Shown here piece after piece: positions 11,201 to 23,863 of a stretch of 64,000 bases of DNA (position 1 is the stretch's first letter; every line of letters starts with the position of its first letter). The position numbers were made by a program, and so were the translations under genes. The DNA comes from Rhypophila decipiens (taxonomy: Eukaryota; Ascomycota; Sordariomycetes; Sordariales; Naviculisporaceae). The stretch is taken from assembly GCA_033297075.1 (NCBI GenBank), contig MU858050.1, positions 372,001-436,000 of the forward strand. The letters run 5' to 3'. The notes beneath the pieces are model-generated. The model was not told where the DNA came from. It saw nothing but the letters and a program-made list of their open reading frames with translations, and did not search any database.

Positions 11201-14200
11201 CAGTCCTGTGCGCCTCCTCAGGTCGTGCTTTGAACCAGTCAATGGGCCGTTCAGTTTCATGTGGGACCTTGTGAATGAACATATTTGCTTAGATGAGATT
11301 ATTTGAAGCTTTTCTACCATCTTGCACGCCTCGAATTTCTACTTGCCAGTCTAAAGCTGACGCTATTCTTCTCTTGGGTCCCAAGTAAGGCATCAAGGTT
11401 CCAGCGACGGGATTTTTCTCTTAGGCGCGTTAGCCGCAATCCTCGCTTTTTGGACCTTCTCGATTATGGTCAACTTGGCGTTGATTGGATAGGTCTCCCT
11501 ACTCTTAACCTTTTTATGGGATTCTCAACCTTAGCAGTTGTCAACTGCATATCTTCATATGCTGATAACGGGGTCCCGGGTCTCTCGTGCTACCAGTGTA
11601 GTGCTACTACCGAGATATCCAATCTCTTTACACCTGCTTTATCTAGGCCCCATGGGATGTGATTGCTACCTTGATCCGTAGCCACAGCCTTGCCAATCAA
11701 AAGCTTGTTGCATTCCCGGTCGCATGATCAAGGCCATGTCAAGATCTATGGTTTTTTTTATTTTGCCCGCTTGCTGCGGCTGATCGATAAGATTAAGGAC
11801 CTCCCGGATCGACAGATCATCGCCCTCACATTCTTCACAATTTCATGTTACGGGTCAGGCGGCCGGTCAGCTCACCCGCATTTCACCCTTTGCAGTATAT
11901 TGCAGCCCAGCCTGATGATGATCTTGGGTAGAGTTTGGTTGCCTCGCCCGAATCACTGCCGGATTCCGGACGAAAAAATGACGGATCTGATAACGAAAAA
12001 CCAAGTGGTTGGGAAGTTGTCATGCTCATAGGTTGTTGGGGCACATGCAGTAGTAGGATTCTGCAAGATTGGGTTGCAGGTGAAATATGTACTTGTATGT
12101 ATGTGAAGACCGATGAGACGACGGGAGTGTACGTGAGGCCAAGCCACATGGTGTGGTGACAGTCAGTGATGGTGATGATGATTTGACAGCACACCGTTGA
12201 AACCCGTGTGTCCCTTTTCTATTCGTCCATTCCCTTGTTGACCAAAGCTCAGATGCGTGTGAAATTGTTTTCGTAACATGCCTCTTCACTTTAACGATCC
12301 ATTCATTTCCTCATTTCCGCTCAAGGCGGTTTTAAAGGGTTGGGCATGTGGCTCGCCAGCCTTGTTGCCTGTGTCTCCCGTTGTAGCGTCTACTAAAAGT
12401 GACAGTGACCTTGCACAAGAAAGATGGAATGTACCTTTTTAGTCCATTGACATTGGAGGGTCTTGTACGATGTTCTTGCTGCTGTTCAAGCCAGCGAGGC
12501 GACACAACTTGAAGGCGTCCTTGAAGGACTTCACGATATGGTCGAAGCACCAGATCATCTCGACGACATATCGTGGCTTCAATCGCATAAGTGTGATTGG
12601 ACTACTTGATGTAACATTCTGATTATATTGTTCTCTCACCTGTCCTATTTGGACTGGCGTTTCGCTTTTCAGGTTGATCAAGCTTTCCCTCACCGAAGCT
12701 GCGGTTAGGGGGGCTACGTGTAGTCAGCCCAAAACAGCTGGAAGCCTTGTTTTGCCTCGATGTGTTGGAGGTGTTACACTACAGCAATGAGTGACCATGA
12801 GGAAGTCTTTATGCAGCTCAGACCTATTATGGATTTTCTCGGGCTTAAAGTCCATTATATCCAAGGGGTGCTCTTTTCCTGCAAGAGAATCCTCTTATAT
12901 TCCCGAGGCCATGAGTTAATGTTGCATCTCAGAAGTTTGCCTTACAATGAGATATCACCTTCACTGTCATATCATAGGATTTCTAGCATCATTCCCGTCG
13001 TGTCGTGGCACAATGGGACCGGGGCACGGGCTAAGACCTCCCCTATTTGAGATCACCTTCTACAAAGGGATCTTGCTTGGGCCGACCCTGGTAATCTAAG
13101 ACATTGTTCATCTATTGAGAGTAACCTGAATAACGGGGGTAATCTGGGTATCATCGTGCAGGTGCCTTACGTGGTGAATCGAGGTAGGCATGGTATGCAA
13201 GAAGGCTACTGTAGTATTTAGAGTTGCGCTCTTATGCCTGCCACACTGCGCTGCCTTGCGTGTGTAAGGTCAAGCAGATTCTCGGGAGAGGAATTCGGGA
13301 CCGCTCCGTGTCCACCCGAGTGTTTTAATCATGCAGTAGTTCTCGCGACGTGAATAATAGAGCTTTTTGGGTGTCGGTGGTGTTTCCATGATGACCCAGT
13401 CAGCCAGGTCATGATCACGGACGGACCTTGGAAGTCAACAAGTCTTTTATGACAACTATGTTGCTTATACGCGACAAAGACACCCGAGTTCCGAAGTTAC
13501 AGCCGATCATGTGATGAGGCGTGACAGTTTGACAAGTAATCCGCTTCCTGAGGTGTGGCATATCACTCTCGGCCCTTTCAATATGTGACAAACCGAGTCA
13601 GAGGACGGACTACCACGTGCGTGTCACTCACGTAGGACTACTAGGTCCACGAGCCAATCGATCGAGATGCGAATTTGCTTATGCTACCGTCAGTAGTACC
13701 TCGAAGACTCTACGAGCAATGAAAGTCGATGGCGGGCCGAACGAGTCTTGTATCCAAGCGGCTATGCGTGCATATCAGACCACTTTGTCCGCCCTATTCA
13801 ACGCTCCCGTTCCGGAGTGGCCTCGGTGAGTCCCAAGTGGCCAAGACTGACCATACACAAGATGCTGAACAACCTATCTTTCCGGAGTGAGCTGCATGCC
13901 GAGTAGCATGCGGATAACTGCCTATCACTTTTGTCTCGTCCTTGAACCGTTCTGTCGGGTCCATACGTAGTAGTACGCATTTGTTCGAGCTCAGCTAGTC
14001 GATGTTGAAAGAAACATGGGTTTTGAACAATGTCCGTTGGATGATACTGTAACACGTTGTGGAGAGATTTTGCTGACTACATACCTTAGACATGATTCTA
14101 GCTCACAGAGTCGGATAAGGGACTAGGTTGATTCTCACCATTCACTGCAGTGTTTTTGCAGTGTTTTGCTGGGTGAGATGGGCGTTGAGATAGAGTGATG

Positions 14201-17200
14201 ACAATGAACTTAATTCACTGTGGGGTCCACATATGATGACGCACGAGACTTGAGTTTCTCGACAGTCAAGCAATTCGAGCCTACCTACCCAACCTGGAAG
14301 AGGCAAGAGATCAGACGAGCAATAGCCAAAAGCATCTGTAGCTCCTATCCCAAGATTTATTGAACCGTCTGCTGATCGAACTGTCACCAGGCAGGCAGAG
14401 TCGGGTAGGGGGCTCTTCGGGAAGGCATAACCACGCATGCCACGGTAACCTCGTTGCAAATGAGACTGGGCCCTTGGGGTTTGGGCGGTGACTCATTCAG
14501 ACTACGCCCAAGTCCAATATTTTATCTCAGTAACAGTAATTCTCAATTGAAGGCTGGTATCCATATTCTTGACTTGCCTGGAACAATATTTTACCCTTAT
14601 CCCGGGCCAAGATAACACAGACGAGGACTCTGGACTGAATCCTCTCGATCCCCAAGCTTAGACTCAGTCGTGAGGATCAGGGCTTATCACCGTACTTCCT
14701 AATCCAGCAACTTGTACGCCTTGATATGTCTCGGATAGTGAACCCAGTCGGTCTGTGTAAGTATGCTGCTGCCGACACGTATAGTGAACGTGCATACTAG
14801 TTTGGCAGTTGTCGGCAATGAACTCCGAACCAGTGGTCGCGGGGGTGTTATAATTGGCCAAGTTGAAAATGCAAATAATACCCGGACGAGTATGATGCCT
14901 TGGGTAGCTACATCTTGTCATTCATTGAGTTCAGAGATAATTCCTCTACCTGTTGTATCGCCTCTTCACTGCCCTGTGCTCTGTACGCCGTTACTCGCAT
15001 CCGAATCTTACATGAAAAGAAATCGGTCAGCCTCTGTTACCCATAACTGTCTGGTTCAAGTGGGAATACAAACTCATGAAGAGCAAGGGGCCCCGGGCGA
15101 AACCCCCACCTCATGATTTGTGATTCGGACCCGTCGACACGAACGTGAGTATGACCTCCCGAGCCATGCCAGAGAAGTGCGATTGAATCCAAGCCCGTAT
15201 TGTACATATAATTCCTTGGTGTTTGCCTCATTTCTAATTTTACTTAACTCAACGTCAATGATTCCCCACGTATGTGATCTCTCTGTTCACAGCATAAGGC
15301 AACCAGATTATATAATATAAAATTACTTAAGAATAAGGCAGGTACACATATACTGCTTATTCCGGAATGCCTGATTGGGTTTTCTACGAGCTCATAAAAG
15401 CTCAACATCGATCAACAGAGCAAGTAGAGATACTTCCTTACGTATTTTGTTCTCCACGCAAGTCTGGGGGCTGGCTAAGGACATGAACCGTTCAGTTGCC
15501 TCATATTTGCCTTGCTCTCTGCAGATGTTTGAGGACAGCACGAAGTTCGGAGTTAGTTAATTGAAGATAATCAAGGCAAGAGGCACCTTCCGCTCTTGGA
15601 AGCTGGCACTAGATCTCGAAAAGACCAAAGCCAGGCTTCAAGATCCTTAAGCTGATGACCCGACTGTCAGTACATATGATGAGCACGAGAATATTTCGGG
15701 CAAGTTAAGAAATCCCGTACCTAGAGATCGATAAGGCAACAACACCACAGCCGTGGTTATGCATACCCGTCTAGTAGAGAAATACATTGTACTATCCGGT
15801 TGTATGTCTTTAGGCTCTTATGTTAGAGGCTGCAGGTCGGGCAGTTTGATGGTGGCATCCTATCTACTTCACATCGCACCGGGAAAACAGCCCGCTGACT
15901 CACAACGAAGATACCCATGAAATGATTGAACGCCTCCAAGTTCGGGGATTGGCTGCCATTACCTTGGTATCCATGGTTAGTCAACAACTAGAATTCACTT
16001 AAAGAACTACAGTGTCTACCTAATTGTGTCTTGTAACTGGTGTTCGTAGATCTCCATTCCCTCAAATAGCTTTGTTGGCCTACTTCTTGCCTTCATTCAT
16101 ACATTATTAGGTCCCTTCAATCAAGCTCAGCTTGGCTGCTTTACCATAAATCCTTTGCATCTAATGTTCAAAAAGCTGAACTTTCCGTCCCATCCATCCA
16201 TCCGTCCGTCCCGGAAGATGCGGCTTGCATCGGTTCCAGGCGGTGGTGCCTGAAGGATCATCATCTCGAACGGATGGCAGAGGTGTAGTGTAGACATGAC
16301 GGGATACCGCAAGGGAGATATGAAGGACCTTTCAATATTAAAAACGGACTTACACCGGACCTTCACGAATCGTGCCTCATATCTGCGTGCTTGCCTGACT
16401 GTTTAAAATCCGTCTCATCTCCATCTTCTTTGCCGTTCAACAATTTTTCAGGTACAGTACCCATCAATCAGAGGTCGACAAGATCACCATCACTGCAGTA
16501 CTTTAGGTGACCAAGACCAGCTAGGCACTGCTGAGCCCCTCGGCAGGGTTAGATTGCCTCGAGGTCCTTCATCTGTGAATCATCTCACTTCCATATACAA
16601 TTATCTTCAGACCGCTTCTCGGCGAAGATCGGGCAGTGACCGGAAACAGCGGCTTCCCTTTTCAATAATTCTTGCTCGAAAATAAGGTAGAGGGAGAGCC
16701 TGCCCGACTGCAACCATCACGAAAACTTGAGCCATAAAAGCGACTGGTAGAATATGCAAGAGAACAAGTCCCTACATATTCGAGGGAATTTAGAACCACC
16801 AGAGTTTCCCGTTCCACTTTGTAACTGTAATGGCGAATAGGAGAATTTATTCCGGTGACTACTGTGAGTTCGTCAAGGGAGGACCAATTATCAACGCACG
16901 ACAGAGGCTCAGAGCTGTTAGCGCGTGTCGACGAAACAGCAGCGAGGGAATGTGGTGGTGCTTTTGTGCATGAGGTCCAATAAAGCATGTGAATTGGCTC
17001 GACTGATCGTCCAAGAGAGACACCTCAGGTACATATATATCCACTAGCCTGACGATTTCCAGCAACATAAACCTGTTCAATCTGATGGTGGCAAAAAAAG
17101 AAAAGAAACTTCCTTCCTCCCTCCCTCGGCCTAGAAAGGTTGGACAACTTGAACCATGTTACATATTGGTTCTTACCCAGTCAATGTCAACCCCAAGTTC

Positions 17201-17425
17201 CAACTTATCACCGCTGAGAAACTTCGCGTGCGAAAACCCCCGACGACCAAAGCCATACAAAAAGCGACTTTACTCAAGAGAAACCCAAGAAAACACCTCA
17301 TTCATCGAATCCCACATAACGCAAACCAACGGCGCACAAGCTGGCCGTCAAAGCAAACGGGTACCCCGGGAAGAGCCTCCAGAAAGCTGCCATAAATACG
17401 GAAAGTCCTTGGTTTGATGAAACCT
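8201..17425. other. 9.2-kb gene-poor stretch
   Basis: No convincing coding gene. Base composition is near 50% GC, not the AT-rich style of strongly RIP-mutated repeats. Open frames are short (mostly 60-118 codons) and have no family signature. The left 700 bases are the leader and promoter of the GT32 gene. A small CCAT/CCGT microsatellite lies at about 16192-16211. The minus frame 12439-12693 and the plus frame 13617-13829 have mildly protein-like composition, but I cannot support either as a gene. Confidence 0.4.
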
Positions 17426-18364
17426 TCATTTTTCCCAAGTCGTGGTCTCTGGCAGGTCGGGACACTCGATTGTGCTGAAGGGACTTGCAACTGAATCGCA
17501 AAAGTCCCAATCCTCGTCCCGGTTCGGACTCCGAGTCGTTGTATAGCCATACTGTTCACTCTGATCATGGGCACCACTCGATGATGACCCCGGCAGGTCA
17601 TACAGGTCGTTATCGTCCAATACACGAGGATAGGGGGAATATCTGGCACTCTTGTCCCTGTATTCAGTGCTGATTACCGTGGGATGGCTCTTCCTGGATG
17701 ACCTCGGGGTCATCTCTTGATAAGTTGCCGAATTCCATTTATTTTTCTTGTTGTGCCTGGAAGCCTCGCTGCCAGAAGATTTTCTTCCTGACCTTCTCGG
17801 CTCGGCATACCGCTGAGTGCCCTGAGAATCGTCCATTGTTGATCGCTTGGATCTAACAGCGCTGATGTTAGTTGCATCAAGCCCACTCGCCTTCAATTAT
17901 GGCACTCTTGTTACTTACGGAGCGCTAGAGCTTGGGGATACATGCATCGAGTCGGTGAATCCTGTTTCATATTCCGTGGAACCGTCGTTGGCTGGACCTG
18001 AGAGCGTACTCGGTTCAAACTTCAGGTATCTCTCAGAGGATATCGGATCTGGCTCGCTGTACGTCCAGTAGCCCGGAGGATCGCTGGAATGGTTGTCCGT
18101 GTCTGTCGAGCCCCAGCTAGGATTCGCGAAGCTGGACTGGTGGGTTGAGGGCACTGCTGGCGAATCGAGCAGTTTCCAATACGGTCTATACGGTCCGGCG
18201 TTGCCTGGTGATTCAGCGTCAGGAGGGACAGAGGGCGACATCAGGGAAAGCTCGCTAAGCCGTCTTCCACATCCATCCAGGGTCGAGGCACTGGGAACAT
18301 CCCAGGTGTAATCGCCGCACCACTGATTGCTCTGAGAGCTCGAAGACGGCCTCCTACTCGACAT
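17426..18364 (-). CDS. Ser-rich, probably disordered protein of unknown function
   Basis: Two exons: 18364-17919 and 17861-17426, with a 57-base intron (donor GTAAGT, acceptor CATCAG, a CTAAC just before it). The junction falls inside a Pro codon and keeps the frame open, giving 293 aa. The start MSSRRPSSSS is the first Met in the open frame. The protein is rich in Ser, Pro, Asp, Arg and Tyr, and has no signal peptide, membrane segment or recognisable domain. It has a basic middle (about 155-190, with SRHNKKNKW) and a Tyr/Asp-rich C-terminal third. I do not recognise it. The clean intron and two matched open frames support a real gene; nuclear or scaffold roles would be guesses from composition only. 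Confidence 0.7.
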
Positions 18365-21300
18365 CGTTTAGGATTCTCTATCCCGGATTGTTGTCTGAAG
18401 ACTGTGCGCTGGCTCAACCGAAGAACAGGACGATCGGGTTCAACAAACTGGAACGAGTGTAGAAGAAACGAAAGACGGAGAAATACAAAAGCTCGATGAG
18501 CGATTCGTCTTGGATAAGATCTACTAGACGCCTACCAAATCCAGTCAGTCTCTTTTATGCAATTCGGGCGAGACCGATCGAATCAACACCCCAATCTGCG
18601 TTTTGACTCCTTGGCTCCAATTCTGGGGAACGGAATGAAACGAGGGTGACAGAGACTGTTGAGGTATGGGGCATGATGAAAACAAGGCAACCAGACTAAT
18701 AAATGCCGGAGCGAGAGTCCCGGGAGCTGATTGGGTTTTGCATTGGAGTATCGCGCGTCCTTGCGTTAACGCCCGGTGCAGGATTGCCATGTGGCCCCTT
18801 CTCATCGATAGAAACAGACGGACCCTTAAACACCACGGATCATACCGTGGGGAGAACATGGAGGTGTTGCAATATGGGACGTTAGTCGGTGAGGCGAGAA
18901 TCGGTGCGTGGGCGTTAATTGCGAACGAGGAGAAACCGTTCGTGGTTCGCAAGAAGGCAACCGTTAGGAATAGCAGCATACCTTCGCGCCAATTAGAGAG
19001 AGAGGGCACACGGACAGTGTTAGGAAACTCACCATTTCACAATCCAACAATGGGTGTGGAAGACGTGCTGTCATCATGGCAAGGGGGATCCTGCTGGTAG
19101 AATACCAGAGAGCTCTGGACTGAATAGATTGTGCAATGGAAACACTTGTTTTTGCGGCACCGTTTTACCAGCACCTCGGTCGGATACTTACCATCTCGTG
19201 ATTCCTGGTGGTTCATTACTCCGGGCTTTGACTCTTCCCGCCATTATCGGGCGTTCGCGTAGATATATTACTGGTGTAACAACGTGCGCTGCCAGATCCG
19301 TTGCCGATAGACCTCTGTATCTGGACGCCATCGGACCGGTAGGAAGATATAGTGTTGTGGAGACACGCATATAGCCCCCAAAGCATTGTTAAATGAGACT
19401 GAGATGGGGGGGATGATCTGAAAATAGAAAACCTGACCTGGGAAATGTTATATGAAGCAGAACTTGCCTTCGTGTGGTGTTTCCTCCCGTGAATGCTATG
19501 GGGAGAAATGAAAGAGAGGAAGTGACCATAGTAAAATGGGTTGTTTGAGCAGCCTGGGTAGTGTTTTTCGTGGTTGATGGGACCTGCCGTGGACCGATGA
19601 AAAGGTTAGAGGTCATCTCCGATGCCTTTGGGCGGGTCCATACCTGAGATTGGGACTGCAAGAGCTACTGGCAGAGGGAGATCTTCCAGTATGGCCGAGC
19701 AAGGTGGATCTCTTGACAGGTGCCTTCCTTCACTGAGGTCTCATAGCGGTGCCCTCTGCGCGCCCACCCGTGGGAGGCACTTTCCTCCTGGAACTGGAAC
19801 ACACACTGGTTAGGTAGATTGGCAAGTGCCTTTCCACTTCCCGTCACCTTTAGATACTCGCCGAAACCGCTGGTACCAGTGTTGACCCACCTACCAGCCG
19901 AGCCCAGATGAGGAGATAACCGACAGAGCCAAGGAGGAAGGCATTCGGAGCCGTCAATCCGTCAATATTGGCGTTCCCCACCCCTTCTGCATCTTATCTG
20001 GGCCCTGACAGTCGAGAGAAACAAGATTAAGATGGCTGGGATTTTTACCATGCCGACCGTATGCAACAGAAACCTATTTGAGTCTAGGATTTATTAAACC
20101 AGCCGGTCATGCATGAGCCACCACGCATCTAATATTGAATCACGTCCTACATTGATGCGGGAAACCACGCGTGTTGTCTGAGAATCCCGCAATCTTGTAT
20201 CGGTACTGAAAGCTTACTGAATAATTAGAAGGGGCACGAGATCCTTCACCAGGGCGCAAAATGCGGCTCCGATTTAATCCCCAGAATCTGTGATTAGGGG
20301 TGCATACATCCCGAGCGTGAAGGGCCCCAGTTGCCGGGCACTGGACGCCTGTCTGAGTTTGCCCGTTGGCACCCATTGAACCGACGCCGCAGGTGTGGGA
20401 TCCCTTGGCGGATCTAGAGCCGAGAGATGGGAAGGGCGAGAATCCGTTTCTGCACGTCACTTGCCATGGCGAATCTAGCGATATGTCCCGCATTTTTGTT
20501 CCGACGTGGGTACTGTGCCGCTCATCAAAACGTTTTATTCTCATTTCCTGCGGGACATCCTGTCACTTCAGCTGTGACGAAGATCAGAGACAGCCACTTG
20601 TCGATCGGCCGTGGTGCCAGCCACCCCATATTTCAGCGCCGTTGACCTTGTGCGACGGTGAAGGTGAGATGGTCACAGCCTGGTGTAGGAACCGTTATAA
20701 ATGTGATGCTGTGGCAAAAATACAAACTCCGGAATTGACCCCTGTCACTGCACCATCGCTCGCAGAGCCGCATGGCGCCTGAGGCTTGGGATGAAAGATG
20801 TATAACAGTCAGCCAGGGGCCATCCACAAAAAGATTTTGGCCTTCGTCCACAAGAATTGCTTGCTTGAAAACATTACAACATGACGGAAAAGATATAAAC
20901 ATACGCAAATATGCCAGTGCCAATATCATTACGAGAAATCCTTTCATGTCAAGGGTCGTCTCGTTTTTCGGAATTCTCACCCCCTCCTCATTCCACACCG
21001 GGGTTCTCCACATAGGCCAATTTGTTCACGAAATATACCAGGTAACACCTTTCGAATCGCGAGAACTCTTACCAGAATTCACTCAAAGCTCAATCAGGAG
21101 CAATGTGTTGCCGAAAGGTGGCCTCTGTGAGTTGTCGGCATCATGGCTTGTTGGAGAGGAAGGGAATGGGGGATAGGTCGAAGCAACATCCGAGCATGCT
21201 CCTTCCGACTTGTATGTTGGAAGGAGAGGTAAGCACCTGCCTAACGTGTATCCGACATTACCATCATCTCGATTTTGACATTCCATCTCGTGAAATCGAC

Positions 21301-23038
21301 ATTTATGGATGGTCGGAGAGCCTCAAGGAACATGTGAGGTCGGAATAAGCCCCCGGGGCTGGGTCAGATCGCCCAATCGATCATAAGAGCTAGCCATGGC
21401 CTATAGCGGACCGGCCCGCTGTGGGGCTCCACTGTCTTTCGTCCTTCATCACCACTGGAAAGCATGGGGAGCGACTGGCAGCCGGATCATTACGGGACAC
21501 TGCCTGACACGCTCTTTCCGACCACCAGATACTTTAGGAAGGAACATCACCTCAAATCCGGAAAATCCGAGGATGTTGGAGGCTCCACATCCTACAGGCT
21601 CAGCGTCGAGGCCAATCCACGGCCTTGAGACCTGATGATGCAGTTTTGAAGAATCGGGTATCACCAATCACGTGCTGAGGAGCACCGTTGGGTGTCTTTA
21701 CATGATGGGTCTGGACTGACGGAAGTGCCGACCAGATTATGAAGGATGGCTGCATTGGGAAGGAAGCACTCTCTACAGGTTGCAGCGGTTGGCGCATCCT
21801 GGGCTGTTTGCCGTTTGCCGTATCGTACAGTACCGCTACGGCCATAACCGTGAGGAATATTACGGGCAAGCGGGGGAGAATCATGGGCAAGGTCGTCGGA
21901 GAGTCTTAAGAAGGATACCAATGCAGGTTTACAGCGATGTTTGAGTTGGAGTGGAGATGGAAGTCGTTCTCTATGGATCTCCTCCGAGGAGGTGCCAAGA
22001 GGCGAAGCATTCCTCCTTCCCCGGCCTTTCGGTTTAGGGATTACACTAGATGACCCCACTCACTAGGAGGCAGGGAAGCCCTTGTGACTGGGTTCAAGCG
22101 CGATGTGTGCCAAATTTAGCTCTTCACTGCAAGACTTTAAGTTGACCGCGTTTCTCGCAAGCTGCTGGTGACCTTCCCATAATGAACGTTCGACTTTTGC
22201 TCTTTCAGATCACCAGCCTTTGACCTCCTGCCAGATACGAACGAGTTTCATAGGGTGATATGATCACTAAAAGAAAGCGTGCACCCTGCTTCCTAGCGTT
22301 TCTGTCCATGACAGTCACAAACGCAGACACCATGTAGGATGCGGTGAACCACGCGAAGCTCTGGAGGAGAATCCCAACTTTAGGGCTAGGCATTGCTTAA
22401 CTTCCTTGCCTGTCCAGCAACTCCTCAGACAGTAGCTTCCAAGAGTTTCTCCCATTCTAACACGAGACGACTTGTAGTCACCAGCTCGACATCTGCTGCC
22501 AAGTACCCGCGATCCAAGAACCAGACCCACGCGGCTTCAACAACTCCCCGATCTGTCGCGATATATCTCCTCCCTATGATACCGAGATTTGCCTCATGCC
22601 ATCGAGGCATACCTACGAACCAGTGAGAGACCCAGACTTACAAACGAATTCAACAAAAGAACGTCTTTGGTGCAGGATACGTTGATCGGCTGTGTGTCCC
22701 TGCGAACAATCAGGAAGTCACATCAGTGGAAAAAGTCTGTCACTGCGATTAGGATGGTTACCATGGTCCAAAGACTCGACCGCCCAGTGCAACCAGGAGC
22801 GACTCCGGGCTTTTTCGCAAGCTCGACTGCCAAAATCTTCGGGCCATGTCGAAAAAAGTAAAGAGGCTCATCCGGATATCAAGAAAACAATATTCGATAC
22901 ACTCAGACTGCCTAAAACTGGATTACAACGAGATATCGCGTGGGATGTCTGGAATTGTTACTTCCTATTGGGGTTCGCTTCTGGCCCCTATCGTCCGAAA
23001 CTCGTGCGACCTCGGCCAGGCAGGCTTATCATTCATCT
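18365..23038. other. Intergenic with weak coding-like fragments
   Basis: The first 200 bases are the leader of the disordered-protein gene. Open frames exist on both strands at 18545-19100, 20140-20782 and 20633-21176, but they overlap antisense to one another and have no family resemblance. A minus-strand open segment at 22425-22616 has good amino-acid composition (MPRWHEANLG, GRRYIATDRG) but no start or partners that I can join, and may be a fragment of a decayed gene. Confidence 0.35.
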
Positions 23039-23863
23039 TCAACAACCATCCTTAGAGCTTTTGGTTGGCACTTCGTTGGAAGCCTCCATCTCCTCTTCTA
23101 TCAAAATATCCTGGGGATAGTTGTCCTGTCGCTCAACATGCATTGCAAAAGTAGTTCCAACGGAAGCCAGCGCCGACAACCTCGCGATATCTCTCCGTCG
23201 CCTTGCTTCCTCAGACAAGCTGTCGGAATCAAATGACGGCCCCGAGGGCCAAGGTCCATTGACAAGCCATTGAGCCATCATCTCGTCTCGGTATCCTTCT
23301 GCTGAGGGAGGAGTTCCCGAAAGGCTTGATTCCCTACCATTCGTCAGTTCAAGTTCTTTATCTGCATTCCTTGGGGTACCTAACATGTTGGAAAGATTCC
23401 GACGGGTGGAATCCTTGTGCGAGCTTCCTGTAGCGGCCTGCCCCCCGTTTTCCTTCGCTGCTCCTGCCACCTCATCGAACCGCTGCCTTTCAGATGTGCC
23501 TTTTTCCGGAATATAATCCGCATTGTCCTGAATCGAGAGTGCTGCGATTGGGATGATATCTTTCGGGGAAGAGATACCGGCGTCAAGAGTGTCTCTAGAC
23601 GTTTCGGCAACTGTCATATTGCTGGTAACGGCGATAGTTTCTGCAGCCTCGAGTCGATCGTTGTTGTTTTCGAGAAAGGTCATTGCTCTCGCTGTCCGCC
23701 CGGGCTTTCGCACTCTGGACCTTACGGGTGCCTGTCTCGTCGAGGGGTAGCCACGCCGTCCTATATGCGTATTCTTGAAGAACACAACGTACTTGACGGG
23801 GTCGGCTCGAAATGATATTTGCATCAAAGGAAAGCCAGGCGTGTTGCTGCTTGGGGAAAGCAT
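23039..23863 (-). CDS. Hypothetical protein, possibly the 3' exon of a larger or decaying gene
   Basis: A long open frame on the minus strand runs from about 23960 to a TGA at 23039. The first ATG is at 23863 and gives 274 aa; the open frame above it (to a GTG at 23953) suggests an upstream spliced exon. The product is hydrophilic, with LENNNDRLEAAET, many Ser/Thr, and an acidic tail DILIEEEMEASNE, and no membrane segment or known domain. Coding-like but frame-shifted segments continue upstream on the same strand: 24000-24250 (IPVPEMPSHMVTIKLSRED) and 24430-24810 (LPEKFPDPIYPVTGGEKRW). Possible introns there are a GTACCC donor near 24119 and a CTTTCAG acceptor near 24000. I could not build a single clean model, so this may be a multi-exon gene or a decayed one. 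A 274-codon frame is unlikely by chance. Confidence 0.45.
   Translation of the reverse strand: MLSPSSNTPGFPLMQISFRADPVKYVVFFKNTHIGRRGYPSTRQAPVRSRVRKPGRTARAMTFLENNNDRLEAAETIAVTSNMTVAETSRDTLDAGISSPKDIIPIAALSIQDNADYIPEKGTSERQRFDEVAGAAKENGGQAATGSSHKDSTRRNLSNMLGTPRNADKELELTNGRESSLSGTPPSAEGYRDEMMAQWLVNGPWPSGPSFDSDSLSEEARRRRDIARLSALASVGTTFAMHVERQDNYPQDILIEEEMEASNEVPTKSSKDGC

Noticed and set aside
18545..19009. A 154-codon minus-strand frame with a hydrophobic start
   Set aside because: The start resembles a signal peptide, but the rest has no cysteine pattern or domain, and an equally long frame overlaps it on the other strand.
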